Assembly (NCBI RefSeq): GCF_904846685.1
Contig: NZ_CAJHBQ010000004.1
Coordinates: 62,001-126,000, forward strand
Direction: 5' to 3'
DNA: 64,000 nucleotides
From: Psychrobacter submarinus
Lineage (GTDB): Bacteria > Pseudomonadota > Gammaproteobacteria > Pseudomonadales > Moraxellaceae
The notes below the pieces were generated by a model. It saw only the letters and a list, made by a program, of their open reading frames with translations. It was not told the DNA's origin and did not search any database. Position numbers and translations under genes: made by a program. Shown here in pieces: positions 38,977-51,202 of this stretch (position 1 is its first letter; the number at the start of each line of letters is the position of its first letter).

Positions 38977-39981
38977 TTATTGATTATTTTTAGGCTGATT
39001 TAGCACTTGGGTGGTCAGTAGTGGCATAGACTCAGGAGGACTGGCTATTAACTCATCCAACCAAGTAATGACTTCGCTAATATTGCTCGGCGTTTTTACC
39101 GCTGATTTGTCACTGTTAGCATTAGCAGCACTGAGATTAGCCGTTTTCTGCTCTGTTGATGACTCACCTTTTGAGACGCTGTGGTCTTTAGCCTGCGTTG
39201 GGACGACTAAGGGCTGTAGCTGAGCGCGCGTTTGGCTCAAGTAGCGTGTCAACTGATCAGGCTCACGCATATTGCTCGCTTGTATGGCTAAGTTAAGCGT
39301 CATCAGCGCTTCGTGAATGATCAACTGGCGGCGGCTAAGACTGGTGTTTTTAGACGGTAAAGTGTGACTGGACTGCTCATTACTTTTGGTGACTGAGCGA
39401 CTATCAACAGACTTTTCATAGCGATGCAAAAAGGTTTGGATATCTTGAATAGCTAAGCTCTGTAATTGCCACGGGCTAGGCTGAGCACTCCGCGCTTGCA
39501 GACGCTCGATGTCATCACTGAGGCTTTGCTTAATGACGATATTGAGCGCCGGGGCGATCTCATTGTTTGCTTGTGACAGTTGCCACTGTAACCCAGTTAA
39601 TAAGTCAATCGCCGCGCTATAGTTGTTATCTACAAGCAAACTATCTGCCGCTTGCATCTGAATACGCAATAAGTCTAACTGATTCTGCGCTTGACTGGTG
39701 AGCGGCGCTTTAGGAGCTGGCGCGGTCTGCTGGCTAATGGCAAACAGACGATCATCCATCTCATTGAGACGAGTGACTACTTGCTCATTATTATTCAGGC
39801 GCTCTTTAATTTGGCTCTCAAAGCGCTGCTGACTGACGTAAAGCCAAACCAGCGCTAGTGCTAAAAGTACAATAAACAACCACTGCAAGCGCAGTAATAA
39901 TATATTCGCTTGCCGGCGCTGCTGAATGACTAAAGGCGACTCAGATGACGGTTTAGGCTCAGTTGACATAACAAGCACCAT
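38977..39981 (-). CDS. hemX: HemX-like protein (putative uroporphyrinogen-III C-methyltransferase family, membrane-anchored)
   Basis: 334 aa with one N-terminal membrane helix (LQWLFIVLLALALVWLYVS), then a helical periplasmic region with Gln/Asn-rich coiled-coil segments and the family pattern LLRIQMQAADSLLVDNNYSAA. This matches HemX, encoded after hemD in many gammaproteobacteria. Despite the database label, methyltransferase activity is not established and no SAM motif is visible. It starts 20 bp after the hemD stop. Confidence 0.8.
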   Translation of the reverse strand: MVLVMSTEPKPSSESPLVIQQRRQANILLLRLQWLFIVLLALALVWLYVSQQRFESQIKERLNNNEQVVTRLNEMDDRLFAISQQTAPAPKAPLTSQAQNQLDLLRIQMQAADSLLVDNNYSAAIDLLTGLQWQLSQANNEIAPALNIVIKQSLSDDIERLQARSAQPSPWQLQSLAIQDIQTFLHRYEKSVDSRSVTKSNEQSSHTLPSKNTSLSRRQLIIHEALMTLNLAIQASNMREPDQLTRYLSQTRAQLQPLVVPTQAKDHSVSKGESSTEQKTANLSAANANSDKSAVKTPSNISEVITWLDELIASPPESMPLLTTQVLNQPKNNQ

Positions 39982-40001
39982 TATTTAAAAGAAGATAACT
40001 A

Positions 40002-40856
40002 TTAGGGCGTATTGATTGCCATCGAAATTGTTTCAGGAGATAAATCCTCGACCTGAATATACATAAGCTGCTGCGCGGCCACCATGTCCGCTAAGCGTAC
40101 GCCTAGCACCACATAACGAAAGTCGTCTAACCTAAGAGCGCCCGTATGTCTTGTTTGTGCTTGCTGCACGACACTGACCCAATGCTCAAACGCGGTGCCA
40201 CTGCTGATAATCACAATAGGCTTAGGTTGCGATGTGCTAGCTTGGTCTTGTTGATTAAGATAGCTTGCTAACCATGTTGCATAATCACTCGCCGCCGAGT
40301 TTGGCATCATGCGCTCATACCATGCGATGCTCTCGATCTCAACCCCGCGCGCCTGCAACGTATCGACCAAAAGCCTACGCCCGCCAAGCCCGCGCCAAAC
40401 CAGTAATTTATCACCTGCTTGCAACCGTTCAATCTCTGGCATCGCTAGCATGCCTTCATTATTCGCTACTAACGGCTGTAGTACTGGCTGAGTCGCCGCT
40501 TGTAAAACCTCAGCGGTGGCGTCACCAACAGCAATGATAGCGCTTGGCGGCTCATAGTGAGCGCGCTTCGCTGTTATTGGCTCGATTGGCTGCACTTGCT
40601 GCTCATCAATCAGCGCTTGCCAGACGGCCAAACCGGACTGCGCGGCGGTAGGACTGACCACCACTAACGCTTGATAATCACCGGCAAGCCAGCGCCGCAT
40701 GATGTCGATATCGGCATCGACGACCGCGCGCGTCTGCAACCTCAGCATGGGCATCTCGACTACTGCAAAGCCGACATCTTGCAAGTGCTTGGTCAAAGGA
40801 GCGGCGCGTTCTATGGGACGGGTATTAATCACTACTGGTGAGAGGTTACGAGACAT
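40002..40856 (-). CDS. hemD: Uroporphyrinogen-III synthase
   Basis: Cyclises hydroxymethylbilane with inversion of ring D. The 284-aa product is poorly conserved, as usual for HemD, but shows VVINTRPIERAAPLTKHLQ at the start, VVVSPTAAQSG, IIAVGDATAEVLQ, LVWRGLGGRRLLVDTL and VIISSGTAFEHW. The start is unsure: ATG 40856 fits the family N-terminus; 40892 and an even earlier TTG are in frame, none with a good ribosome site. It lies between hemC (upstream) and hemX. Confidence 0.85.
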   Translation of the reverse strand: MSRNLSPVVINTRPIERAAPLTKHLQDVGFAVVEMPMLRLQTRAVVDADIDIMRRWLAGDYQALVVVSPTAAQSGLAVWQALIDEQQVQPIEPITAKRAHYEPPSAIIAVGDATAEVLQAATQPVLQPLVANNEGMLAMPEIERLQAGDKLLVWRGLGGRRLLVDTLQARGVEIESIAWYERMMPNSAASDYATWLASYLNQQDQASTSQPKPIVIISSGTAFEHWVSVVQQAQTRHTGALRLDDFRYVVLGVRLADMVAAQQLMYIQVEDLSPETISMAINTP

Positions 40857-41040
40857 TGAGGTGGGCACCGAGTTAAACCTTGAATGAGACATTAAATGAC
40901 ACAGACAAATGCCGCTATGGTCAATCGCCAATACAATAGCGGCATCATTATTAAAGCACGAGTATTATGATGCGCAGCTGGCAGGGCCTATACTAATTAT
41001 TGCTAATTGCTCATTGCTCATTGCGACTTAAATTATATGC

Positions 41041-42057
41041 TTAAGGGTTATAAATAGCATCCAAAATAGCGCTAGCACCTTTTGCTAGTAGTTGCTCAGC
41101 AACATCAATACCTAGCTGATTGGCTTGCTGCTCTTTTTGTGCTTGTGTGCCGCTCAGCGTTATGCGCTTTTCCGCTTTTAACAGTCTACTGCCATCTTCT
41201 TCACCAACGCGTCCGCGCAGCCATAAGGTGTCGCCATTATCATCATTAAGATTACTACTGATATCGGCAGCATCTGCCATTTGCAATATCGCGTAGGCGG
41301 CAATGGGCACCTGACACCCGCCTTGCAAGTGACGGTTCAGCGCGCGCTCAGCGATTAGGCGAATACGCGCCATATCATCATTGAGCGGAGCTAGTAGTGC
41401 CATTACCTCTTGATCGTCCTCACGGCATTCGATAGCCAAAGCGCCTTGGCCCACTGCCGGTAGGCATGTATCGATATCCAGCTCGCTACGGATACGCTCG
41501 TCCAGCTCAATACGCTGCAAGCCACTAGTGGCAAGGATAATCGCATCATACTCTCCAGCGTCGAGCTTACCGAGTCTCGTTCCTACGTTGCCGCGCAAAG
41601 TCTTAATCTGTAAGTCTGGGCGATAGGCTTTGATCTGGCATTGGCGACGTAGACTTGCTGTGCCGACCACAGCGCCTTGTGGTAGCTCATCGATATTATT
41701 ATAAGTATTAGACACAAAAGCATCGGTTGGCGAGGCGCGCTTGCAATATACCCCTAGCGTTAGACCTTCAGGGAGCTGCATCGGCACGTCTTTGAGCGAA
41801 TGCACAGCGATATCTGCCTGTTTTTCATAAAGCGCCTGCTCAAGCTCTTTGACAAATAAGCCCTTACCGCCGATTTTTGCTAAAGGAGTGTCCAAAATTT
41901 TGTCACCCTTAGTGACAATTTTGAGCAGGTTGATGGTCAAATCAGGATATAAGGCCGATAATCGATCGCGAATATGCTCAGCTTGCCATAAGGCTAAAGG
42001 GCTTTGACGAGTTGCGATGTTCAAAGTAGACAAAGGAGATGACTGAGTATTGCTCAT
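41041..42057 (-). CDS. hemC: Porphobilinogen deaminase (hydroxymethylbilane synthase)
   Basis: Polymerises four porphobilinogens into hydroxymethylbilane. The 338-aa protein begins [17 protein letters not shown] and has [59 protein letters not shown], and the cofactor-binding loop [13 protein letters not shown] with the Cys that carries the dipyrromethane. It is about 25 aa longer than E. coli HemC. It follows algR by 74 bp, but the algR terminator lies between them. Confidence 0.96.
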   Translation of the reverse strand: MSNTQSSPLSTLNIATRQSPLALWQAEHIRDRLSALYPDLTINLLKIVTKGDKILDTPLAKIGGKGLFVKELEQALYEKQADIAVHSLKDVPMQLPEGLTLGVYCKRASPTDAFVSNTYNNIDELPQGAVVGTASLRRQCQIKAYRPDLQIKTLRGNVGTRLGKLDAGEYDAIILATSGLQRIELDERIRSELDIDTCLPAVGQGALAIECREDDQEVMALLAPLNDDMARIRLIAERALNRHLQGGCQVPIAAYAILQMADAADISSNLNDDNGDTLWLRGRVGEEDGSRLLKAEKRITLSGTQAQKEQQANQLGIDVAEQLLAKGASAILDAIYNP

Positions 42058-42123
42058 AGATAGCCTCGGAATGATAAATATAAAGAGATATATCAGAATA
42101 AAATGATTTTAGCGCAAAAAAAT

Positions 42124-42149
42124 ACCCCTATTTAAGCATAAATAGAGGT
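42124..42149 (-). terminator. Intrinsic terminator overlapping the algR stop codon
   Basis: ACCTCTATTTA pairs with TAAATAGGGGT (one mismatch) across a 4-nt loop, and is followed on the minus strand by a T tract. The first arm is within the last codons of algR, so transcription ends right at the stop. Confidence 0.75.
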
Positions 42150-42941
42150 CTTATGATATGGTCGGTTAATTAAGGCGTGTTTAACACCCTTAATATCTAC
42201 ATACTTTGGATTTTTTCGCGTAACGCGGGCAGATGGCGACGGCTCACGGCTCACGGCTAGCGTCTCATCTGTTCCTTTAAAGCGCACTTGATAACGACCG
42301 CCTTCTATTGTTTCTAAGAAGTCCAAAAAATCTAAATTAATAATGGCATTACGGTGGACACGAAATAAGCGATCGTCGAACTCTTCTTCTAGCTCTTTTA
42401 ACGTCTCGTCAATCAGCACTATCCCATCAGTGTGACGGACTTTGACGTATTTTTGATCTGCCGTAAAATAGTAGATATCGCTGATGTTAATTAGCTCAAC
42501 CCCGCGGTGGGTACGAGCTGCGATGTGCTCACGTGGCGGACGCGACATTGGATCTTCAAGCTTACGAATGCCATCGAGCTGCGCGGCATTTAAATTGCTG
42601 GCCTTACTCAAAGCGTCAATCAGCTCATCTTTATTGGCAGGCTTTAACAAGTAGCCAATAGCATTGGCCTTAAAAGCGGCAATAGCATAATGATCGTAAG
42701 CGGTGACAAAGATAATCGCTGGCGGATGTTCAAGCTCGCCAAGTATTTGCGCGCAGCGTACGCCATCCATCTCAGGCATACGTATATCGAGCAGTATGAG
42801 CTCAGGCTGATGGAGTTTTACAGCGTCAACCGCTTCAGCTCCAGTGCCTACTTGCGCCACAACTTCATGGCCTGATTGTTTGACAATCCTGACCAAACGC
42901 TCGCGTGCGAGTGGCTCATCGTCACAAACTACTATCCGCAT
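42132..42941 (-). CDS. algR: LytTR-family response regulator AlgR
   Basis: 269-aa two-domain response regulator. The receiver has CDDEPLARERL, phospho-acceptor Asp52 in LLDIRMPEMDG, and the conserved TAYD and KPAN (Lys) residues. The C-terminal LytTR DNA-binding domain has the pattern HRGVELINISDIYYFTADQ and LFRVHRNAIINL. In Pseudomonas AlgR controls alginate, type IV pili and virulence. AGAGG lies 7 nt before the ATG. It is paired with algZ upstream, in the conserved argH-algZ-algR-hemC order. Confidence 0.92.
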   Translation of the reverse strand: MRIVVCDDEPLARERLVRIVKQSGHEVVAQVGTGAEAVDAVKLHQPELILLDIRMPEMDGVRCAQILGELEHPPAIIFVTAYDHYAIAAFKANAIGYLLKPANKDELIDALSKASNLNAAQLDGIRKLEDPMSRPPREHIAARTHRGVELINISDIYYFTADQKYVKVRHTDGIVLIDETLKELEEEFDDRLFRVHRNAIINLDFLDFLETIEGGRYQVRFKGTDETLAVSREPSPSARVTRKNPKYVDIKGVKHALINRPYHKTSIYA

Positions 42942-43256
42942 AAAACACCTCTTCTACTCTTTACTCAGTCGGTTGGTTCAAAATCGTCATCTTGACTATC
43001 GCCAGCCACTTTTTATATCTATAGCGACTATTTTATACTTCTTATGTTATAGCTTTCGTTTTTACCGTGGTTATCATTTAGGACACTGACAATTTAGGGA
43101 GATGACTATTTTTCTTGGGTATGTACTTCATTCTGTAATAGATCTAACACAGTCAATACAGAGCAATAAACATACCATATTGCAGGTATTACTTATGCTT
43201 TTTTGAGTATTAACAGCCAGTCATGCAGCAAATACACGGAAATAGGCAGTCCTACA
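42942..43256. other. Gap between algZ and algR, no gene seen
   Basis: About 315 bp of AT-rich non-coding sequence. No ORF with a ribosome site and no clear hairpin terminator. Since algR and algZ are adjacent but separated by this gap, it may hold an algR promoter. Confidence 0.35.
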
Positions 43257-44408
43257 TTACAAGCCTGCATCTTGCAAAGGATAATCGATAATCGTCACAA
43301 TCTGGGTGTTAGTGACCGTACTTTCAATGCTTGAGCTGGGACCAAAATAGAGTTGTAAGCGTTCAGCTTGCATCCGAAAATTAACATGCTGACGTAGATC
43401 ATGTACGATCATCAAGGTTTTACTCGGAAGCTGTACGCTGACAGTGATAATAACGCGGTGATCTTGCCAGACGACAGCTATATCTATATATATCGTCTCC
43501 GTGGTCATCTCTACCACATTGATAAGTATTTTTTCGATAATGCTTTGTAAGGTAAGCGCAGTGATGACCATATCGCCCATCACTTCGTCATCGGGCAGCT
43601 GCCAATTAACAACTAATTTATCTGCCAAGCGATAAGACTCAATCGTCACGTAGTGCTTACAAAGCGCCACCTCTTCCTCAAAACTAATCTCGCGTACGCC
43701 ATTGAAACTGGCTCGAAACAGCGCTGAGACATGCTCAAGTAGCCTAGCTGCATAAGGCGGGTTAGACTCTATAAGCGATAGCAAACTGTTAATCGTATTA
43801 AAGAAGAAATGCGGAGATAGACGCGCCTTTATTAAGTCGTTTTGGGCGCTAAGCTTGTATTCAAAGGATTGCTTCAGCGCTATCAGCTCACGATGACGAC
43901 GCATAAAATAAAGCAAAAATACTAAAGTAAAACCGCCGGTAAACATCATATTAAATAGCAGCTCTAGCCCTAGCGCCTGACGCTCGTACGCCAGCCAGCC
44001 GACATTAATCAACACTAAAATGACCAATAGCATAGCTAAAGTAGACGCCAGCATGAACATCAGCACTATATAGAGACTGACTCTAATAGGATTGATCCTT
44101 TTGAATATTGGACGCAAATAATCTACTAAATATAAAGTCGGTATAATGGCTAAAATATACTGAATACACTTAGCCAGATAAGCCACTAAAAACTGCGGCC
44201 CTGTCGCCAGCTCATGCCGACCAACAATAGTAACAAACAGCGCCCAAGCCAAGATATACTGTAGCCATTGCCAAAGCGTCATCATCTCCATAACTTTCGG
44301 CACGAAAAACTCTAAGCGCTCAGCTAGCAAGGCGACCTCATCCTTTGCTATACTTGAGCTCTTATTCTTATGAGTTGTCTTATACCGATATGAACGCCAA
44401 TTCTTCAA
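43257..44408 (-). CDS. algZ: AlgZ/FimS-like sensor histidine kinase with degenerate ATP-binding domain
   Basis: 383 aa at the longest start (TTG 44408; TTG 44330 with GAGG upstream or ATG 44291 are alternatives). Residues 45-170 hold about four membrane helices. The His-kinase (PF06580-type) phospho-acceptor box is clear, [14 protein letters not shown] with His200, and [12 protein letters not shown] follows. The expected LVENAIKHG N-box is [14 protein letters not shown], and no GxGxGL loop follows, so ATP binding is doubtful. FimS/AlgZ proteins are known to be atypical kinases. It is divergent from argH, and their 5' ends overlap. Confidence 0.85.
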   Translation of the reverse strand: MKNWRSYRYKTTHKNKSSSIAKDEVALLAERLEFFVPKVMEMMTLWQWLQYILAWALFVTIVGRHELATGPQFLVAYLAKCIQYILAIIPTLYLVDYLRPIFKRINPIRVSLYIVLMFMLASTLAMLLVILVLINVGWLAYERQALGLELLFNMMFTGGFTLVFLLYFMRRHRELIALKQSFEYKLSAQNDLIKARLSPHFFFNTINSLLSLIESNPPYAARLLEHVSALFRASFNGVREISFEEEVALCKHYVTIESYRLADKLVVNWQLPDDEVMGDMVITALTLQSIIEKILINVVEMTTETIYIDIAVVWQDHRVIITVSVQLPSKTLMIVHDLRQHVNFRMQAERLQLYFGPSSSIESTVTNTQIVTIIDYPLQDAGL

Positions 44409-45880
44409 ACTCTAGTAATCCTATGCCAGATAATTCTATCTCTTCTGCTGATTTTAGCACAAATGCCATTAAGCCAAGCCCTTCTTCTAGTAGCCAAGGC
44501 CAGCAGATGTGGGGCGGACGCTTTAGTGAAGCAACAGACAGTTTCGTCGCCGCTTTTACCGCCTCTGTCGGCTTCGATCAGCGCTTTGCCCGTCATGATA
44601 TCGAGGGCTCTATCGCTCATGCCACTATGCTAGGTCAGTGCAATATTTTGACCGATAGCGAGGTTGCCACCATCATCGAAGGTCTTCAGCAAGTCTTACG
44701 CGAGATTGAAGCAGGAGACTTTAACTGGTCAATTGCGCTCGAAGATGTGCATATGAATGTCGAGTCGCGCCTGACCGATATCATCGGTGCAGTGGGTAAA
44801 AAGCTGCATACGGGGCGTAGCCGTAACGATCAAGTCGCCACTGATATTCGCTTGTGGTTACGTGAAGAGACCGATAATATCATTGAGCTGCTAGTACGCT
44901 TACAAAGCGGCCTACTTAATCTAGCTGAGCAGCATACCGATACGATTATGCCAGGCTTTACACACTTGCAGACCGCTCAGCCGGTAAGCTTCGGTCATCA
45001 TGTGATGGCTTGGTTTGAGATGCTCTACCGCGATACCGAGCGCCTAGTCGATGCGCGCCGCCGTATCAATCAGCTGCCTCTTGGTAGCGCCGCGCTTGCA
45101 GGCACCACTTTCCCTATTGATCGTACGATTACCGCTGAGCTATTAGGCTTTGAGGGTATTTGCCAAAACTCACTCGATGCCGTCTCTGATCGAGACTTTG
45201 CTATTGAGTTTACCTCAAACGCTTCTATTTTGATGATGCATCTATCGCGCATGAGCGAGGAGATTATCCTTTGGATGTCAGCGCAGTTTAACTTTGTGAA
45301 AATACCGGATCGCTTCTGTACCGGCTCCTCCATCATGCCGCAAAAGAAAAATCCTGATGTGCCAGAGCTGGTACGCGGTAAAGCGGCGCGGGTGTTTGGG
45401 CAGTTGACGACGCTGCTAAGCTTAATGAAAAGCCAGCCTTTGGCGTACAATAAGGACAACCAAGAAGACAAAGAGCCACTATTTGACTGTGTCGATACGT
45501 TGACAGGCTCACTTCTCGCCTTTGCCGATATGCTACCTAATATTACCCCTAATGTTGAGGCTATGCGTGAAGCAACGATGAAAGGCTACGCTACCGCTAC
45601 GGACTTAGCAGACTACCTCGTACGCAGAGGCGTGGCGTTCCGTGATGCCCATGAAGTCGTTGGCAACGCTGTTGCGCTCGCTATCGATGAAGGTGTTGAT
45701 TTGAGCGATTTAACACTAGAACAATTACAGCAGTTTAGTGATGCTATTGGCGATGACGTCTTTGATTATCTAACGTTAGAAGGCTCATTGGCCGCTCGTG
45801 ATCATCTCGGTGGTACGGCGCCCAATCAAGTTAAACAAGCTGTGATCAATGGCCGCGCGCGCCTAAAAGCTTTTGCTTAG
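44390..45880 (+). CDS. argH: Argininosuccinate lyase
   Basis: Last step of arginine synthesis: splits argininosuccinate into arginine and fumarate. The fumarase/aspartase-superfamily protein has [42 protein letters not shown], the HLQTAQP region and the signature [15 protein letters not shown] 44390 gives 496 aa with a 39-residue Ser/Asn-rich leader; ATG 44507 (starting MWGGRF, AAGG 7 nt upstream) would give the usual family length and could be the real start. It is divergent from algZ. Confidence 0.95.
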   Translation: MNANSSNSSNPMPDNSISSADFSTNAIKPSPSSSSQGQQMWGGRFSEATDSFVAAFTASVGFDQRFARHDIEGSIAHATMLGQCNILTDSEVATIIEGLQQVLREIEAGDFNWSIALEDVHMNVESRLTDIIGAVGKKLHTGRSRNDQVATDIRLWLREETDNIIELLVRLQSGLLNLAEQHTDTIMPGFTHLQTAQPVSFGHHVMAWFEMLYRDTERLVDARRRINQLPLGSAALAGTTFPIDRTITAELLGFEGICQNSLDAVSDRDFAIEFTSNASILMMHLSRMSEEIILWMSAQFNFVKIPDRFCTGSSIMPQKKNPDVPELVRGKAARVFGQLTTLLSLMKSQPLAYNKDNQEDKEPLFDCVDTLTGSLLAFADMLPNITPNVEAMREATMKGYATATDLADYLVRRGVAFRDAHEVVGNAVALAIDEGVDLSDLTLEQLQQFSDAIGDDVFDYLTLEGSLAARDHLGGTAPNQVKQAVINGRARLKAFA

Positions 45881-45921
45881 TCTTTGTTTTTGACTTGAGC
45901 TTTTGCTTTCTTTGTTATTTA

Positions 45922-45947
45922 AAACCTGCCAATACGGTGGGTTTTTT
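45922..45947 (+). terminator. Terminator after argH
   Basis: AACCTGCC pairs with GGTGGGTT (two G-U wobbles) across a 5-nt loop, followed by TTTT. It lies about 40 bp after the argH stop. Confidence 0.6.
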
Positions 45948-46068
45948 CATGCTTTTTTATAGACAGTTACTGTTGCTACACCCGATAGTCTTTGCTAAAT
46001 TTGCCAAGACCGTTATCATAGGATGATACATCTACAGCCCAATAAACATAATGAATGAGGAGCACATC

Positions 46069-46359
46069 ATGACGGAGACTTTTAATCCGCAAGCCAACAC
46101 TGTATTTTGCCGTAAGTACCAGCAAGATTTGCCAAAAATGCCGCATCCGCCTTTTCCTAACAAAAAAGGCCAAGAGCTACAAGACACTGTCTCTGACAAA
46201 GCATGGAAGGAGTGGCTTGAGCAGCAAACCATGCTGATCAACGAAAACCATCTAAGTATGATGGACCCAGAAGCAAAGAAGTTCTTAACTGAGCAGCGTG
46301 AGAAGTTCTTAGATAACGAGGATTATGAGCGCGCGCAGGGCTGGACACCTGAGAAATAA
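46069..46359 (+). CDS. yggX: Probable Fe(II)-trafficking / oxidative damage protection protein YggX
   Basis: 96-aa protein with the family start [13 protein letters not shown] and [23 protein letters not shown], and the C-terminal LNENH/MDPEA helical region, the usual YggX length and layout. YggX protects Fe-S clusters from oxidative damage. ATG 46069 has GAGGAG 7 nt upstream; the frame continues to an earlier ATG at 46051. Monocistronic. Confidence 0.94.
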   Translation: MTETFNPQANTVFCRKYQQDLPKMPHPPFPNKKGQELQDTVSDKAWKEWLEQQTMLINENHLSMMDPEAKKFLTEQREKFLDNEDYERAQGWTPEK

Positions 46360-46491
46360 ACCTAGCTCTTTACTGCAAGCAAACTAATCCATTATAAGCA
46401 AACTATGCAAATGGCTATATATTATGAGCCAAATTTGCTACTATCAAAACTGCTAGTATTAAGCTTACTAGCTCAAAACATGACAACACTG

Positions 46492-46596
46492 ACAGACTCG
46501 GGGTGCGTTGTACAATAAGCTAAAGAGCTTTTGTACATTCGCTGAGAGATCACCCGCCGAACCTGATGCGGTTAGTACCGACGCAGGGAAGTCTTC
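46492..46596 (+). promoter_or_regulatory. TPP (THI-box) riboswitch upstream of thiC
   Basis: The conserved core is present in order: GGGGTGC, a variable stem (TGTACAA/TTGTACA), GCTGAGAGA, ACCC, GAACCTGATGCGGTTAGTACC and GACGCAGGGAAG. P1 can form between AGACT (46494-46498) and AGTCT (46590-46594). It lies about 260 nt before thiC and should repress it when thiamine pyrophosphate is bound. Confidence 0.95.
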
Positions 46597-46616
46597 AGCA
46601 TTTATTATCTATGACA

Positions 46617-46640
46617 AAGGACGGGCAGAAATGCCTTTTT
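46617..46640 (+). terminator. Possible expression-platform terminator of the TPP riboswitch
   Basis: GGCA-GAAA-TGCC followed by TTTTT lies about 20 nt after the aptamer. The stem is only 4-5 bp but has a stable tetraloop and T tract; AAAG/CTTT could extend it. A second hairpin (GATTACTT...AGCC with GGCTAAGTAATC, 46646-46684) follows without a T tract. Confidence 0.4.
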
Positions 46641-46787
46641 ATCCCGATTACTTTTAGCCTTAATGTACGCATGGCTAAGTAATCAAAGCGGATATCAAGC
46701 GTCGTCCATAGCTCGATGACAATTATTTGCAGCTAGATGGTTTTTGATTTAGTCGCTAGCGATTGCTCATAAGCTCAACTTGCCTAG

Positions 46788-48842
<2,055 letters not shown>

Positions 48843-48867
48843 TAATCAAAATTAATTTTTGTCCCAT

Positions 48868-48899
48868 AAAAAAGCGCTACTAATCAGTAGCGCTTTTTT
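48868..48899. terminator. Bidirectional terminator after thiC
   Basis: A 14-bp perfect stem (AAAAAAGCGCTACT against AGTAGCGCTTTTTT) with a 4-nt loop lies between the convergent thiC and aldolase genes; T tracts on both strands. Confidence 0.95.
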
Positions 48900-48926
48900 A
48901 ATAGGCAATTCACTTGCTAAGAGTGC

Positions 48927-49817
48927 TTAGATCTGTGATGCTTTATAAATCTTATCGATAGAGGCATCAATGGTATCGGCAAACTCTTTATCGCTTTGCT
49001 GCTTACTCAAGCCTTCAGTAAAAGCACGTGAGAAGCTGGCAATCATACCAGGGTTTTCTTCAAGCTTATTACAAGCATCTTGACGACTATAGCCACCTGA
49101 GAGCGCCACTACTTTAAGCACTTTTGGATGGTCAATCAGCTCTTGATAAAACCCGCCTTCTTCTGGCAAGGTCAGCTTCAGCATCACTTGATGATCGTCA
49201 TTTAGACGATCGAGGTTACGTAAGATGTCCGCTTTTAATAACAATTCGCACTCATGCTTTTCGGCGCTATCGATGTTGACCTCTGGCTCAATGATAGGCA
49301 TAAAGCCTTTAGAGATAATTTGCTTAGCGACATCAAACTGCTGCTGCACTACTTTTTCGATACCATCGACGCTAGGCTCATAGATGACCGAACGCATCTT
49401 CGTGCCAAATATCGGATACTTTTTGGCTTTATCAAGTAGTAAGTCTAAGTTTGGCATCGGGCGCATGACCTGTACGCCACTCATCTGCTCCGCTAAGCCC
49501 TTATCTACTTTTAAAAACGGCACAATGTTTTTGTCTTCCCAAAGATAATTTGCAGTCGGTTTACCTTCAACCTCACGCTCCATGGTGTCCTCGAACAAGA
49601 TCGCGCCTAAAACGCGCTTATCATCGAAGCAGTCACAAGTCATAATCCGCGCGCGCATTTGATGTACTTGATCGAACATCTCTTCATCATTGCTATAATC
49701 AGCGCTTGTAACGCCGTAGTTTTCTAGCGCTTTTGGCGTACTACCACCGCTTTGATCAAGAGCTGCAATAAAGCCTGTGCCGTTTTTTATTTTTTCTAGT
49801 TGTTTTTGATAGTCCAT
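48927..49817 (-). CDS. fda: Class I fructose-bisphosphate aldolase
   Basis: Schiff-base (class I) aldolase of the bacterial type: 296 aa starting MDYQKQLEKIKNGTGFIAAL, with DQSGGSTPKAL, LFEDTMERE, VDKGL, IIEPEVNI and MLKLTLPEEGGF (candidate lysine region). Cleaves or forms fructose-1,6-bisphosphate. No metal-binding class II motif is present. It is a single-gene unit, convergent with thiC. Confidence 0.9.
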   Translation of the reverse strand: MDYQKQLEKIKNGTGFIAALDQSGGSTPKALENYGVTSADYSNDEEMFDQVHQMRARIMTCDCFDDKRVLGAILFEDTMEREVEGKPTANYLWEDKNIVPFLKVDKGLAEQMSGVQVMRPMPNLDLLLDKAKKYPIFGTKMRSVIYEPSVDGIEKVVQQQFDVAKQIISKGFMPIIEPEVNIDSAEKHECELLLKADILRNLDRLNDDHQVMLKLTLPEEGGFYQELIDHPKVLKVVALSGGYSRQDACNKLEENPGMIASFSRAFTEGLSKQQSDKEFADTIDASIDKIYKASQI

Positions 49818-50023
49818 TGCAAATGCATCCTATAGTTGTGAGTAAAATCAAAAAAGATAAAGGTTAAGCGAGCGCTCATAACACTATAGACGGCTATATA
49901 AGTGTCAGATAACAAGCCAAATAGTTTACAAATTACCTTACCATAGCACAAGCGACGTGCCTATTATTGCAATGTAAAACGAGCGCAAAAATATCAAAGC
50001 CTGTAAGGGGTATTAAAAACGCT

Positions 50024-50926
50024 CTAAGCTAGAAATAATACTGCCACACAGCTGATCGCTAATATGATGCCCAGCATGTTAATACGATTCAGCTGCTCTT
50101 TAAACACGCCAACACCTATTAAAGTCGCGACAGTGATGACCCCAACATTCATTCCGGTAAAGACAATACTAGGCGACTCAGACAGTACCTGATGGGCACG
50201 TACATAAGCATAGATATTACCCATATTCAATGCGCCAAGTAGCAGCCCTGCGAGCAAGGCACTACCTTGCCAGCGCACGCGAGTGATCAGTAAATAGATA
50301 AATAACAACAATCCTGCTAAGCCAAAACTAACAAATAACGTCAATGGAAAAGCCGCGCCTTGCTTCGCTACTTGCTTAAATAAGATATCAATAATACCGT
50401 AGCCTGCCCACACGCCAAATAACCATAGTGGCGTTTTGGACAGCGCCTTGCCTTGATGAGCAGACGCAGTCAAAGAAGCAGCGGCGTTATGGTTATCTTT
50501 GCCATTAGCTACAGACTGCGGGCGATACACCAGCGCGCCTAGCGCTAAAAAACCCAGCATTAGGCCAAAGATACGTGTCCCTGTCAGCACTTCACCGAAC
50601 CATAAAAAAGCGGCGATGATAGGAATAATCAGTGATAAGCGCTGAGCGGCGTCCGTGGCAACCATACCTACCGCTGAGATAGCACGGCCAAGAATAACAA
50701 AAACGAGCGGCAGTAGAATACCAAGGGCGATGATAATGCCCCATGCGCCGCCAAGCGTACTGATAGCGCTGACATCAGGTTTGAGCAGGACTAGAGTGAG
50801 TAAAAAGGCAACAGGGTAACCGGCGACAATCGTTTGACGAATATCGATATCTTTTTGGCGTAGCACCTTTAGCAGTACAGAAACAGCAACGCTACATAGC
50901 ACCGCTATAATTAAATAAATCATCAA
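50024..50926 (-). CDS. EamA/DMT-family transporter
   Basis: 300-aa membrane protein with about 10 hydrophobic helices in two EamA-like halves (first around LIIAVLCSVAVSVLLKVLR, second around PLWLFGVWAGYGIIDILFK). Likely a metabolite or drug exporter; the substrate cannot be inferred. The gene stands alone between fda and the ABC transporter, both reading away. Confidence 0.8.
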   Translation of the reverse strand: MMIYLIIAVLCSVAVSVLLKVLRQKDIDIRQTIVAGYPVAFLLTLVLLKPDVSAISTLGGAWGIIIALGILLPLVFVILGRAISAVGMVATDAAQRLSLIIPIIAAFLWFGEVLTGTRIFGLMLGFLALGALVYRPQSVANGKDNHNAAASLTASAHQGKALSKTPLWLFGVWAGYGIIDILFKQVAKQGAAFPLTLFVSFGLAGLLLFIYLLITRVRWQGSALLAGLLLGALNMGNIYAYVRAHQVLSESPSIVFTGMNVGVITVATLIGVGVFKEQLNRINMLGIILAISCVAVLFLA

Positions 50927-51202
50927 TTCTAACCCTTAGTTTTTGTTATCTAGCGATACAGTGATACCGTCTTTTATAATAAAAGACTAAATGTAACCAT
51001 ATATTTCTAAACTAGCAATGGCTAATTTTGACTCGGTCTATTTTATGGTCATATCACCAGTAGCGGCGTAGACAAATTACAATTAGGCAGCAAGAGAGAG
51101 TGCTAAGTTTGTTAAAATAGAGCCCAATTTAGCCATCCCATCTCAGTGTCAATTTAGGCTACGCTTCTTTTACTACACCATCCTTATGTACTGCTATTAC
51201 TT

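Noticed and set aside
40000..40020. TAGGGCGTATTGATTG at the hemD end resembles the miniature-element terminal repeat.
   Set aside because: It is the coding end of hemD, matches only about 12 of 16 bases and has no partner end nearby.
42172..42193. Near-palindrome AAGGCGTGTTTAACACCCTT within algR resembles the terminal repeat.
   Set aside because: It lies inside conserved coding sequence (GVKHALIN) and has no TA-flanked partner; chance similarity is more likely.
46360..46491. Possible small gene between yggX and the TPP riboswitch.
   Set aside because: No ORF with a start and ribosome site; AT-rich spacer.
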